From Niallia taxi (GTDB lineage: Bacteria > Bacillota > Bacilli > Bacillales > Cytobacillaceae), in NCBI RefSeq assembly GCF_032818155.1, contig NZ_CP102589.1, positions 2,342,001 to 2,406,000 on the forward strand: DNA of 64,000 bases, given 5' to 3'. Under the pieces are notes generated by a model. It searched no databases and was not told where the DNA came from. It was given only the letters and a program-made list of their open reading frames with translations. The translations under genes and the position numbers were made by a program. Positions 17,234 to 24,996 of the stretch are shown in pieces. The first letter of the stretch is position 1. Every line of letters starts with the position of its first letter.

Positions 17234-18112
17234 TTGCTGAAAGGATATATGTATAATATTGCCTCCATATTGATGATGGGTATCGGGCCGCTAATTGCTA
17301 AGTTTGGTCTTCAAACAATATCTGCGAGCACTGCCGCTTTCATCAATGCATGCACAATAATTATCGCCTGTTATATTTGGGGACTCGTGCTAAAGCGCCC
17401 TGTTAGATTTTATGTGTCAAAGGATATGACCATTTTATCTTGCTGTAATGTAATGGGTGTATTACTTATGTATGTTAGTTTAAGTTTACTTTCTCCTGTT
17501 CAAATCGGTTTTTTAGGAAGATTTTATACAGTTTTTGCTGTTCTGTTATCGTTCTTTATGTTAAAAGAAAAAATTTCGAAAATCGAGTGGCTGCTTGTTC
17601 TGGTTGCAGTTAGTGGCACATTTATGTTTATTGCACCAAGGGACAGTGGCAGCCTATCCATAATCGGAATCATTTGTGCAATAATGTATACCTTCTTTTT
17701 TGCATTAAGTAATGTATTAGTGAAACAACGGATGGAGAAGGGCGTTCATTCCAATTCGATTCTGTTCACAAATAGCATATGGACAGGGGCTTTACTTGGG
17801 ATATATATGTTGATTTTCCCGTCAAGCTGGCATATAACGTCAAGCGGTGTTGCGTTTTCAACAATTGCTTCCCTTATGACAGGCTTCTTAGGAACATTGT
17901 TTTTGTATGAGGCATTGAAACGAATTAGATTTTCAATAGCAAATATTATGAGGGCATCAAGCCCAGTTTTGCTGGCAGTTGTATCTTTCCCGTTTTTCCC
18001 AGTTGAATTAACACCGTTGAACATCATTGGCGCAGGTATTCTTTTGGCATCGATTATGTTAATTGGAATTGTCGATTTTAAAGGGAAAAGAGTGGATAAA
18101 GGACTACAATAA
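17234..18112 (+). CDS. EamA/DMT family transporter
   Basis: This 292-residue membrane protein has ten hydrophobic helices in two five-helix repeats, the drug/metabolite transporter (EamA) design. The first repeat ends near residue 130 with SGTFMFIAPRDSG and the second near 280 with ASIMLIGIVDF. Relatives export amino acids, metabolites or drugs; cargo cannot be predicted. AGGAGGT lies six bases before the TTG at 17234, a clear choice of start. The C-terminus is short and charged. It seems monocistronic and is followed by a degenerate region. Confidence 0.82.
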   Translation: MLKGYMYNIASILMMGIGPLIAKFGLQTISASTAAFINACTIIIACYIWGLVLKRPVRFYVSKDMTILSCCNVMGVLLMYVSLSLLSPVQIGFLGRFYTVFAVLLSFFMLKEKISKIEWLLVLVAVSGTFMFIAPRDSGSLSIIGIICAIMYTFFFALSNVLVKQRMEKGVHSNSILFTNSIWTGALLGIYMLIFPSSWHITSSGVAFSTIASLMTGFLGTLFLYEALKRIRFSIANIMRASSPVLLAVVSFPFFPVELTPLNIIGAGILLASIMLIGIVDFKGKRVDKGLQ

Positions 18113-18157
18113 TGGAGAAAAACACATAAAAGAAGAAAACTTTAATTATTTTACTAC

Positions 18158-18441
18158 ATGCAACTTTGTAAGCGGTTCAATAAAGAAAGATTTAAGGTTA
18201 TTTGTTCTAAACTGCTTACCTCTGGACATACCATTCTCTTATGCAAAAGAGCATCATACATTACAGCAACCTGTCGTTTTGAAACGATAGCAGCATATGT
18301 TGAAAAATTATTAGAGGAAAAACCGCACTCGCTATAAAAAAATGTAATGTATTTGCTGATCCTTACTCTCCACATTACAGACAAGATAATGCGGAAACAG
18401 CACAGAATTTGTTGCTAGACCTTATACACGACAGAGGATGA
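18158..18441 (+). pseudogene. frameshifted small gene of unknown function
   Basis: An ATG at 18158 opens a 59-codon frame ending TAA at 18335-18337. Beyond it another frame reads KKCNVFADPYSPHYRQDNAE and on to TGA at 18439-18441. Adding one A to the A5 run near 18318-18322 joins them into a smooth 94-residue protein passing through AYVEKLLEEKTALAIKKCNV. The joined product is rich in Cys in its first half. This is either a real single-base deletion or an assembly error. No clear ribosome site precedes the ATG, so the original start may be further up. I do not recognise the family. Confidence 0.5.
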
Positions 18442-18543
18442 TACGTTTATCGTCCTAAAGAATTAAATGATTGTTGATTCTGGACGATATAAAGGGAGAT
18501 AAGAGTAAAATGCCTATTATGATTCTTATCACTATTGTATTTT

Positions 18544-18590
18544 AGCCTTAAAAGGACGGGGACTACCGCTTCTTTTAAGGCTTTTTATTT
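18544..18590 (+). terminator. rho-independent terminator
   Basis: AGCCTTAAAAG (18544-18554) pairs with CTTTTAAGGCT (18572-18582) around a 17-base loop, followed by a T-rich stretch. It may end the transcript of the frameshifted gene. Confidence 0.7.
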
Positions 18591-18654
18591 AGCTCCTATT
18601 ACATAAAATTTCTGCCAAAGCAAAAAATACAGAAAGAATAAAGGAGGTATAGCA

Positions 18655-18792
18655 ATGAGTAAACAAGAAGATACAACAAGTGAAGGCTTAAATCAGATTT
18701 TTGAAATTATTAATGCAAAGGGCGATATTGGTGAAATTAAGCAAATATTAAAGAACCCTTTAAATGAAGATACAGACGACCAAAATGAATAA
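18655..18792 (+). CDS. small 45-residue protein
   Basis: A complete short gene: AAGGAGGT ends five bases before the ATG and a terminator follows the stop at once. The product starts MSKQEDTTSEGLNQIFEII and ends in an acidic tail with NEDTDDQNE. It is predicted to be one or two short amphipathic helices without cysteine, signal or membrane segment. Strong ribosome site, clean spacing and its own terminator argue for a true gene; I do not recognise the family and propose no function. Confidence 0.6.
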   Translation: MSKQEDTTSEGLNQIFEIINAKGDIGEIKQILKNPLNEDTDDQNE

Positions 18793-18803
18793 GTAGTATC
18801 AAG

Positions 18804-18833
18804 CCCACATTTTATTGAGAATGTGGGTTTTTT
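18804..18833 (+). terminator. terminator of the 45-aa gene
   Basis: CCCACATT (18804-18811) pairs with AATGTGGG (18820-18827), then six T. Confidence 0.85.
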
Positions 18834-18943
18834 ATTGAAGTTAGGTCTGTTTTCCATCATAATTTTTAATGGGAGACACTGTGAGAATGTATAAATTAGT
18901 TTGATAGTAACAAAAATTAAATTGTTTTAGGAGTTATCTCTAT

Positions 18944-19270
18944 ATGGTTTATTCTATTATGATGTTTATAATTGCAGGGCTTGCTGAAATAGGTGGCGGC
19001 TATCTTATTTGGATATGGTTAAGAGAGGGAAAACCGCTTCATTTCGGAATATTTGGTGCTATTGCTTTAGTGCTGTATGGCGTAGTAGCAACTTTTCAAA
19101 CTTTTCCTTCTTTCGGCAAGGTTTATGCAGCCTACGGGGGCGTATTTATTATTTTGTCTGTGCTTTGGGGTTGGGGCATCGATAAAAAAACGCCTGATTT
19201 ATATGATTGGATAGGTGCAGGAGTATGTTTAATTGGTGCAGGTATTATCTTATTTGTTCCCAGATCCTAA
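18944..19270 (+). CDS. YnfA/UPF0060 family membrane protein
   Basis: This 108-residue protein has four transmembrane helices. The first contains AGLAEIGGGYLIW, and the middle has YAAYGGVFIILSVLWGWG with the conserved D of GWGIDKKTPDLYDWIGA; this is the UPF0060 (YnfA) family. These small proteins resemble SMR-type exporters, but transport has not been firmly shown. AGGAGTT lies ten bases before the ATG. The gene is monocistronic and shares its terminator with the convergent aldo/keto reductase. Confidence 0.88.
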   Translation: MVYSIMMFIIAGLAEIGGGYLIWIWLREGKPLHFGIFGAIALVLYGVVATFQTFPSFGKVYAAYGGVFIILSVLWGWGIDKKTPDLYDWIGAGVCLIGAGIILFVPRS

Positions 19271-19280
19271 TTAGTAATAA

Positions 19281-19313
19281 AAATGGCAGCTTCTGTATAG
19301 GAAGCTGCCATTT
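19281..19313. terminator. bidirectional terminator
   Basis: AAATGGCAGCTTC/GAAGCTGCCATTT, a 13-base perfect stem with a seven-base loop, lies between two convergent genes and is followed by T on the plus side. Confidence 0.88.
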
Positions 19314-19316
19314 TTA

Positions 19317-20234
19317 TTATGGAAGGATATTCCCTGCTGCGCGGAAAATGTCATACCATTCTTGTCTTGATAAATGAATGTCGCTTGCTTTAACGCAGTC
19401 CTTCAATCTTGTTTCATTCATTGTGCCGATGACTGGCTGCATTTTTGCAGGATGGCGTAATAGCCATGCGATTGCAATTGTTGTGTTGCTGACACTGTAT
19501 TTATCGGCGATTTCATTGATTTTTTGGTTCAATTCAGGGAATTTCTCATTATCCAAGAATACTCCTTCAAAGAATCCATATTGGAATGGAGACCAAGGCT
19601 GAATTGTTATGTCATGAAGTCTGCAAAAATCAAGAATTCCTCCGTCACGATTAACTGCCGCATCATTCTCCATATTCACATTAAAGCCACTAGAAATCAT
19701 GGTGGAATTAGTAATGCTCAATTGAAGCTGGTTTGCAACAATCGGTTGTTTGACAAACTTTTGTAATAGCTGAATTTGCATAGGGTTTTGATTAGACACA
19801 CCGAAATGGCGGACTTTCCCTGAACTTTCAAGAATGTCAAAAGCCTCAGCTACTTCCTCTGGTTCAACAAGTGTATCAGGGCGATGCAATAGGAGGATAT
19901 CAAGATAGTCTGTGTTCAATCTTTTTAAGCTGTTGTCCACAGATTCAAGAATATGCTCTTTTGAAAAATCAAACATTCCTTTGCGAATTCCGCATTTTGA
20001 TTGCAAGATAATGTTTTCACGAACTTCTGCATTCATATGTATTGCTTCAGCAAAAATTTCCTCACAGCTTCCTGCACCGTATATATCGGCATGGTCGAAA
20101 AAGTTTGCTCCTTGTTCTAAAGCAGTTTGTACAAAATGCTCTGCCTCTTTCTTATCAAGTGAGTTAATACGCATACAGCCAACCGAAACGACTGGAACTT
20201 CTAAGCTGCTTGCTCCTAGCTTCATGGTTCTCAT
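19317..20234 (-). CDS. aldo/keto reductase (YcsN/YdhF-like)
   Basis: This 305-residue TIM-barrel NADPH oxidoreductase has the complete catalytic tetrad: Asp47 and Tyr52 in DHADIYG, Lys80 in LQSKCG and His117 in LLLHRPD. The late segment WLLRHPAKMQPVIGT is the cofactor-phosphate region. Overall it follows the YdhF/YcsN branch. It reduces an aldehyde or ketone in the cytosol; the natural substrate is unknown. The ATG at 20234 follows GGGGGA. It is a single gene, divergent from the glycosyltransferase across about 260 bases. Confidence 0.86.
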   Translation of the reverse strand: MRTMKLGASSLEVPVVSVGCMRINSLDKKEAEHFVQTALEQGANFFDHADIYGAGSCEEIFAEAIHMNAEVRENIILQSKCGIRKGMFDFSKEHILESVDNSLKRLNTDYLDILLLHRPDTLVEPEEVAEAFDILESSGKVRHFGVSNQNPMQIQLLQKFVKQPIVANQLQLSITNSTMISSGFNVNMENDAAVNRDGGILDFCRLHDITIQPWSPFQYGFFEGVFLDNEKFPELNQKINEIADKYSVSNTTIAIAWLLRHPAKMQPVIGTMNETRLKDCVKASDIHLSRQEWYDIFRAAGNILP

Positions 20235-20493
20235 GATTTTTCCCCCTTTATGGTTGTCCTAAAAAATTCATCTAGGTTTTTAGCTTGCTAGATGTGTAAG
20301 AATTGGCAATAGTGCCTCATAAGCCTAAATTGAATTATAAATGAGAGCGATTTCACCGTCAACTTTCAAGATTTATTGGATAAGGAAAAATAGAAAACAG
20401 TTATAGAGATACTCGTCCTGCCAAAAATAAGCATAAATCATACTATATTTGTAACAGGTAGTGGATCGTACCGCAAGTAGAGGAGGAAATACC

Positions 20494-21639
20494 ATGACGA
20501 ATATAACACTTTGCATGATTGTCAAAAACGAATCCCGGATTATAGAAAGATGTCTTCAATCTGCCGCTCCCATCATTGATTCTTTATCGATTTGTGACAC
20601 AGGCTCAACAGACGACACTGTTCAAATAATAGAAAACTGGGCGAGTGTTAATGGCAAGAACTGCACGGTGCATCATACTCCATTTCAGAATTTCGGATAC
20701 AATAGAACGCTATCCGTGAAACTTGCCCAACAGACATATCCTGATTGTGATTATATCCTTTTACTCGATGCAGACATGATTTTGCAAGTGAAGGAAGGAT
20801 TTACGAAAAAGGAATTATCAGCTGATCAATATTTAATAATGCAAATGAATAATGCTTTGAAATATTGGAATACGAGGTTAATTAGTGCAAGGAGACAGTG
20901 GGAATCTGTCGGTGTGACACATGAGTATTGGGAAATGAGAAGAGATGCCACTAACATAATCGAGATTGGAAAGCTGACATCTTTGTATATTTTAGACAAA
21001 GAAGATGGCGGAAGCAAACAGGATAAGTTCGAAAGAGACAAACGATTACTAGAGGCTGCAATTAATGATAATGAAAATGACAAGCATTTGAAACGGAGAT
21101 ATTTATTTTATTTAGCACAAACCTATTATGATTTGCAGGAATGGGACAATGCGATTGAAGCATATCAAAAGCGAATAAAGGAAGGTGGATGGGAGGAAGA
21201 AATCTACTATAGTATGCTTAAAATTGGTCTAGCATATGAACAGCTTTCCATGTATTTCCCAGCGGGAGAAAAAGCAGACCGTTTTTTGTCATTAGCTTTG
21301 CTTCATTTACAAAGAGCATGGGAATTTCGGCCTTCAAGAGGCGAAGCAATTTATCATCTCGCAAGAATTCATCGAGAAAATAAGAACCATCGTATTGCAT
21401 ACTTGTATGCAGCAGAAGGAAAAACGATTTCTTTTCCTGTCGATGACCTGCTGTTTGTAGATTTTCCTGTTCATGACTATTTGTTTGACTATGAGATAGC
21501 CATATCTGCTTATTATATAGAAGAAAAAAGAGAAATCGGCTTAGAGGCAATAAACAGCTTGCTGGAAAAGCAGGATAAACTTCCGGCATATATGCAAATA
21601 TGGTTAAACGAAACAAATAATTTTTATCATTCCTATTAA
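20494..21639 (+). CDS. SunS-like family 2 glycosyltransferase with TPR-type tail
   Basis: This 381-residue cytoplasmic enzyme starts MTNITLCMIVKNESRIIERC, followed by CDTGSTDDT and the metal-binding DAD in LLLDADM (about residue 93), so its GT-A domain covers about 1-220. The remainder contains helix pairs such as YLAQTYYDLQEWDNAIEAY and PSRGEAIYHLARIHRENKNH, typical of tetratricopeptide repeats. This layout is that of the SunS (sublancin S-glycosyltransferase) branch. No bacteriocin precursor or exporter is nearby, so the acceptor is unknown. GAGGAGG lies six bases before the ATG at 20494, the preferred start. Ends at a good terminator. Confidence 0.8.
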   Translation: MTNITLCMIVKNESRIIERCLQSAAPIIDSLSICDTGSTDDTVQIIENWASVNGKNCTVHHTPFQNFGYNRTLSVKLAQQTYPDCDYILLLDADMILQVKEGFTKKELSADQYLIMQMNNALKYWNTRLISARRQWESVGVTHEYWEMRRDATNIIEIGKLTSLYILDKEDGGSKQDKFERDKRLLEAAINDNENDKHLKRRYLFYLAQTYYDLQEWDNAIEAYQKRIKEGGWEEEIYYSMLKIGLAYEQLSMYFPAGEKADRFLSLALLHLQRAWEFRPSRGEAIYHLARIHRENKNHRIAYLYAAEGKTISFPVDDLLFVDFPVHDYLFDYEIAISAYYIEEKREIGLEAINSLLEKQDKLPAYMQIWLNETNNFYHSY

Positions 21640-21669
21640 AAAGACACCGACTTACCTGCAGTGTCTTTT
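21639..21669. terminator. terminator after the glycosyltransferase
   Basis: AAAAGACAC/GTGTCTTTT stem with a 13-base loop and T run, directly after the stop codon. Confidence 0.85.
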
Positions 21670-21749
21670 TCTTAATTAAGAAAAACACAGCAGGAATCTT
21701 ACAACCTGTGTAGAAAAGAATTACATCAGTATAGATGGGAGGAACAAGC

Positions 21750-22046
21750 ATGATTTTAGAAGCTGCTATGCTTCAAGTAAGGGAAGGAATGGAGCAAAAA
21801 TTTGAACAGGCCTTTATGGATGCGTCCCGAATTATTGCCAGCATGGAGGGCTATATCGATCATGAATTACAAAGCTGTATGGAGGCTAAGGGTAAATATT
21901 TGTTGCTGGTCAGGTGGAAAGAGCTTGAGGATCATACGATTGGCTTCAGACAGTCTGCAGAATATGAACAATGGAAAAAGCTGCTTCATCACTTTTATGA
22001 CCCATTTCCGACAGTAGAGCATTTTACAAAGGTTTATCCTCGATAA
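21750..22046 (+). CDS. antibiotic biosynthesis monooxygenase (ABM) domain protein
   Basis: This 98-residue ferredoxin-like dimeric alpha-beta barrel protein starts MILEAAMLQVREGMEQKFEQ, then has the conserved MEGYIDHELQ segment, a central LLLVRWKELEDH and the closing FRQSAEYEQWKK. ABM proteins include small monooxygenases, haem-degrading enzymes and stress proteins; there is no haem-binding signature that decides. GGGAGGAAC lies before the ATG at 21750; the frame could open five codons earlier. It stands alone between two terminators or gaps. Confidence 0.8.
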   Translation: MILEAAMLQVREGMEQKFEQAFMDASRIIASMEGYIDHELQSCMEAKGKYLLLVRWKELEDHTIGFRQSAEYEQWKKLLHHFYDPFPTVEHFTKVYPR

Positions 22047-22311
22047 TTAATAGACTTAAATAAACTATTAGTTAAATAAAGGCGCTAATCACGCAATACT
22101 TCTGCAATAATCCTGTAACAAAGTGAGAAAAAAGCAGTTTTTGAGGTTTTTTTATTGGTAATGCCTTCCTAACTCAACAAAACAGAAACTTATGCAGCAA
22201 GCATTTATGATGTTAGCTTGCTAATAGTTAAAATTTGGTGCATGTCTAACTATATTACATCTGTTAATCTACTAGAGTATTAAAAACGTAGTCTTAGGAG
22301 GCTAATCATCT

Positions 22312-22905
22312 ATGAAAAACTTAAAAAAACTTCTTGTTGTTTCAACAATTGCCCTATCTCTATTCGGGTTTAATACACAATCAAAGGCTGCATCTAATCA
22401 TGTAGTGAAAAGCGGCGAAACGTATTGGATTATTGCAAAAAATTTCGGTGTTTCAGCAAACAGCATAAAAAGCGCGAATAAAGCAACAAGCAATATGCTT
22501 TATACTGGACAGACTCTTACTATTCCAGCTTCTACTATTTCCGCAGCGGATAAGGAATTAATGGCACGTCTTGTTTCAGCAGAGGCGAAAGGCGAACCTT
22601 ATGCAGGTAAAGTGGCAGTTGCAACAGTTATTTTGAACAGACTGGATAATGCTGATTTTCCTGACACTATTAAAGCAGTTATCTATCAGAAGGATAGTGG
22701 GTATTATGCCTTTACTCCAGTGCAAAACGGTACTATTAACAATGCTGCAGACGCAGGATCGAAAAAAGCCGTAACAGAAGCAATTGCATCACGAGGTTTA
22801 AGTAAAGGTTCTTTATACTTCTATAATCCTAAAACATCAACAAGTGACTGGATTCTTTCTCGTAAAGTGACAACGAAAATCGGTAACCACACTTTTGCTA
22901 AATAA
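22312..22905 (+). CDS. secreted LysM-SleB cell wall hydrolase (YkvT-like)
   Basis: This 197-residue exported protein has a signal peptide (1-26, ending SKAAS), one LysM repeat (about 30-73; VVKSGETYWIIAKNFGVSAN) that binds peptidoglycan, and a SleB/CwlJ hydrolase_2 domain (about 82-195) with the catalytic Glu in RLVSAEAKGEP and the motif VILNRLDNADFPDT. SleB-type enzymes are lytic transglycosylases acting on spore cortex; LysM relatives such as YkvT act on the cell wall. AGGAGG lies nine bases before the ATG. It is monocistronic; the upstream 265-base gap shows no other gene. Confidence 0.87.
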   Translation: MKNLKKLLVVSTIALSLFGFNTQSKAASNHVVKSGETYWIIAKNFGVSANSIKSANKATSNMLYTGQTLTIPASTISAADKELMARLVSAEAKGEPYAGKVAVATVILNRLDNADFPDTIKAVIYQKDSGYYAFTPVQNGTINNAADAGSKKAVTEAIASRGLSKGSLYFYNPKTSTSDWILSRKVTTKIGNHTFAK

Positions 22906-22916
22906 TAAAAGGTGAG

Positions 22917-22948
22917 CATCACTTCATTTACGGAGTGGTGTTTTTTTT
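22917..22948 (+). terminator. terminator after the SleB-type gene
   Basis: CATCACT/AGTGGTG stem with one G-T pair (22917-22923 with 22934-22940), then eight T. Confidence 0.8.
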
Positions 22949-23074
22949 GTTCTATTTTGTTAGGATTTGCTAAACCGAAAAGGCTATACATCGATTTTCA
23001 CTATTTATTGTGTGAATATTTTGTTGTATTCTACAATATATAGACTGAATTAGTGCTGGCTGGAGGAATCATCA

Positions 23075-24847
23075 TTGAATAAAGATAAACAACTTATGAG
23101 TTTGATTAATGCTGCTCAAGCACTTACCTCTACATTGGATTTAGATGAAGTACTGCAGCAATTAATAAATGAGACATTAAATGTAATAGATGGAGCCGAT
23201 GCGATTCTGCTGTTTGTGTATGACAAGCGTTCAGGCAAACTTGCGGCAAAAAACGGGGTTGGTGTCGAGCTTTCCTATTTGCAGGAAATTAAATTACATC
23301 CTGGTGAAGGGATGACAGGTAAAACCTTTTTGAGTCAAAAAGGGCAAATATTTAGTCATGTTCAAGAAACAGAGAGAGGCATGGAAAATATTAGAGGAGA
23401 TAATAAAAGTCTGTTTCAAAAGGCAGTTGGGGCCTTTCGTTATCATCCTGTCAGCACAATTTGTGCTCCCCTTCTGTCCAAAGACGAATGTATTGGCGTA
23501 TTGACAATTGACAGTTTTTCAGAGGACGTTCATTTCACAGAGCATCATTTGCTTTTGTTAGAAACTTTTGCCGCTCAAGCAAGCATCGCGATCGAAAATG
23601 CGAAGTTTTTTGCTGATACAGAACGCTCCAAAAAGATTCATGCAGAGCTTGCAACAGCGTCCATTAGCCAAAAGGGATTAGAAGAGATAACTAGTACATT
23701 ATCACAGCTGATTGAAGAAGAGGTGTGTGTGTACAATGAGTTTTTTGACATTCTTTCTGCCTCGTCTCCATACTCTGAGGAATTAGGTGCTTCTAAAAAG
23801 GCGAAAATTATTACCTTATTTAAGGAAGATATGCCAAAAGACGGGAGCTTGTATTGCCAAGAAGAAAAGTTAACGCTCATACCAATAAAAACAGATGCAA
23901 GGATTATTATCGGACTGCTAGCTATATTTAGCGAGGGTTCAGATAATCTTGATACATTGGATTTACTGGCAATCGACCTTGCCAACAATATATTTGCACG
24001 AGAAATTATCGGTCAGGAAAGGCTGCTTTCTGATTACTATAAATATGAAGGCTATTTATTAGATCAGCTTTTGAGCCAGAGATTTGATTTCTTTTCTGGT
24101 CCGCAAAAAAACATTATTGGTCTGTCAGACAACTACCGGTATTTATGCATTAATATTCAAATTCCGAACCAGCTGCTTGAATTTGAAGAGCTGAACGTAA
24201 AGAAACAGCATTTCCACCGATTGTTATTCCGAGAGATAAAAAAACTGAATTATAAAGTGCTCGTATCGGAAAAAAATATGGAATACGATGTGCTTGTGAT
24301 GATTCACGACCGAAAAACGGAGGAGGAAATCATCGAAATTTTCTACAGCTTCTTTAAAGATTTGAAAGCAAAGCTTTCTGATTTAATACATTTTGAATTT
24401 CATGTCGGTGTTGGAAGAGTATTTATGCAGATAAGTGAAATTCAAAGCTCTCATCGGGAAGCAAAAATTTGCTCTGATTATATAAAAGCGAATGGCAAGG
24501 ATTTAATTATTCTTTCCTATAAATCGCTTGGTATTTACCGTTTATTTATTAAACAAGAGCAAGAAGAGCTTCACGGGTATGTGAATAGCACAATCGGCCT
24601 GTTAATTGATTATGACAGGACACACAGCACAGATTTGCTGTCAACGTTAACGGTTTATATGGAGAATAAACAGAATATGACACTGACAGCAAAACAATGT
24701 TTTGTCCATTTAAATACTATTAAATACAGATTGCAAAACGTGAAGGAAATCTTGGGACTTAAAAGCCTGGAGGGCAAGGAAATGTTTGAGCTTCAGCTTG
24801 CTATTTATTTGTATGAATACGTAAAAAAAGGGATTGGAAGACAATAA
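23075..24847 (+). CDS. GAF-PucR family transcriptional regulator
   Basis: This 590-residue activator has an N-terminal GAF sensor domain (about 18-185; EGMTGKTFLSQKG and AAQASIAIENAKFF), a middle region and a C-terminal PucR-type helix-turn-helix (about 525-588; LTAKQCFVHLNTIKYRLQNV). PucR/CdaR proteins usually activate uptake and catabolism of a nitrogen or carbon source sensed directly. It precedes co-directionally a four-gene operon of two amidohydrolases and a symporter and is its probable regulator. Start is TTG at 23075, with GGAGG eight bases before. A 17-base inverted repeat separates it from the operon. Confidence 0.85.
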   Translation: MNKDKQLMSLINAAQALTSTLDLDEVLQQLINETLNVIDGADAILLFVYDKRSGKLAAKNGVGVELSYLQEIKLHPGEGMTGKTFLSQKGQIFSHVQETERGMENIRGDNKSLFQKAVGAFRYHPVSTICAPLLSKDECIGVLTIDSFSEDVHFTEHHLLLLETFAAQASIAIENAKFFADTERSKKIHAELATASISQKGLEEITSTLSQLIEEEVCVYNEFFDILSASSPYSEELGASKKAKIITLFKEDMPKDGSLYCQEEKLTLIPIKTDARIIIGLLAIFSEGSDNLDTLDLLAIDLANNIFAREIIGQERLLSDYYKYEGYLLDQLLSQRFDFFSGPQKNIIGLSDNYRYLCINIQIPNQLLEFEELNVKKQHFHRLLFREIKKLNYKVLVSEKNMEYDVLVMIHDRKTEEEIIEIFYSFFKDLKAKLSDLIHFEFHVGVGRVFMQISEIQSSHREAKICSDYIKANGKDLIILSYKSLGIYRLFIKQEQEELHGYVNSTIGLLIDYDRTHSTDLLSTLTVYMENKQNMTLTAKQCFVHLNTIKYRLQNVKEILGLKSLEGKEMFELQLAIYLYEYVKKGIGRQ

Positions 24848-24884
24848 ACAAATGTCGAAAATCATCAGATTGAATCGACGCACT

Positions 24885-24930
24885 ATCCAAACCAGACAAA
24901 AATGCTAGCGTTATTTTGTCTGGTTTGGAT
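24885..24930. repeat. 17-base perfect inverted repeat upstream of the amidohydrolase operon
   Basis: The arm ATCCAAACCAGACAAAA (24885-24901) is repeated inverted at 24914-24930 around a 12-base loop that itself contains GCTAGC. No T run follows on the plus strand, so it is not a typical terminator; it may be a terminator for the regulator gene, an attenuator, or a protein site. Confidence 0.6.
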
Positions 24931-24996
24931 ATGTTTAAAATTATCTAACTATTCTAGAATTTCTAAATAATGATACAAATTATGAGGGGGTACAAC

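Noticed and set aside
24940..24996. Possible riboswitch or leader RNA before the M20 operon
   Set aside because: The space after the inverted repeat is too short and no known aptamer core (purine, glycine, THF) could be recognised.
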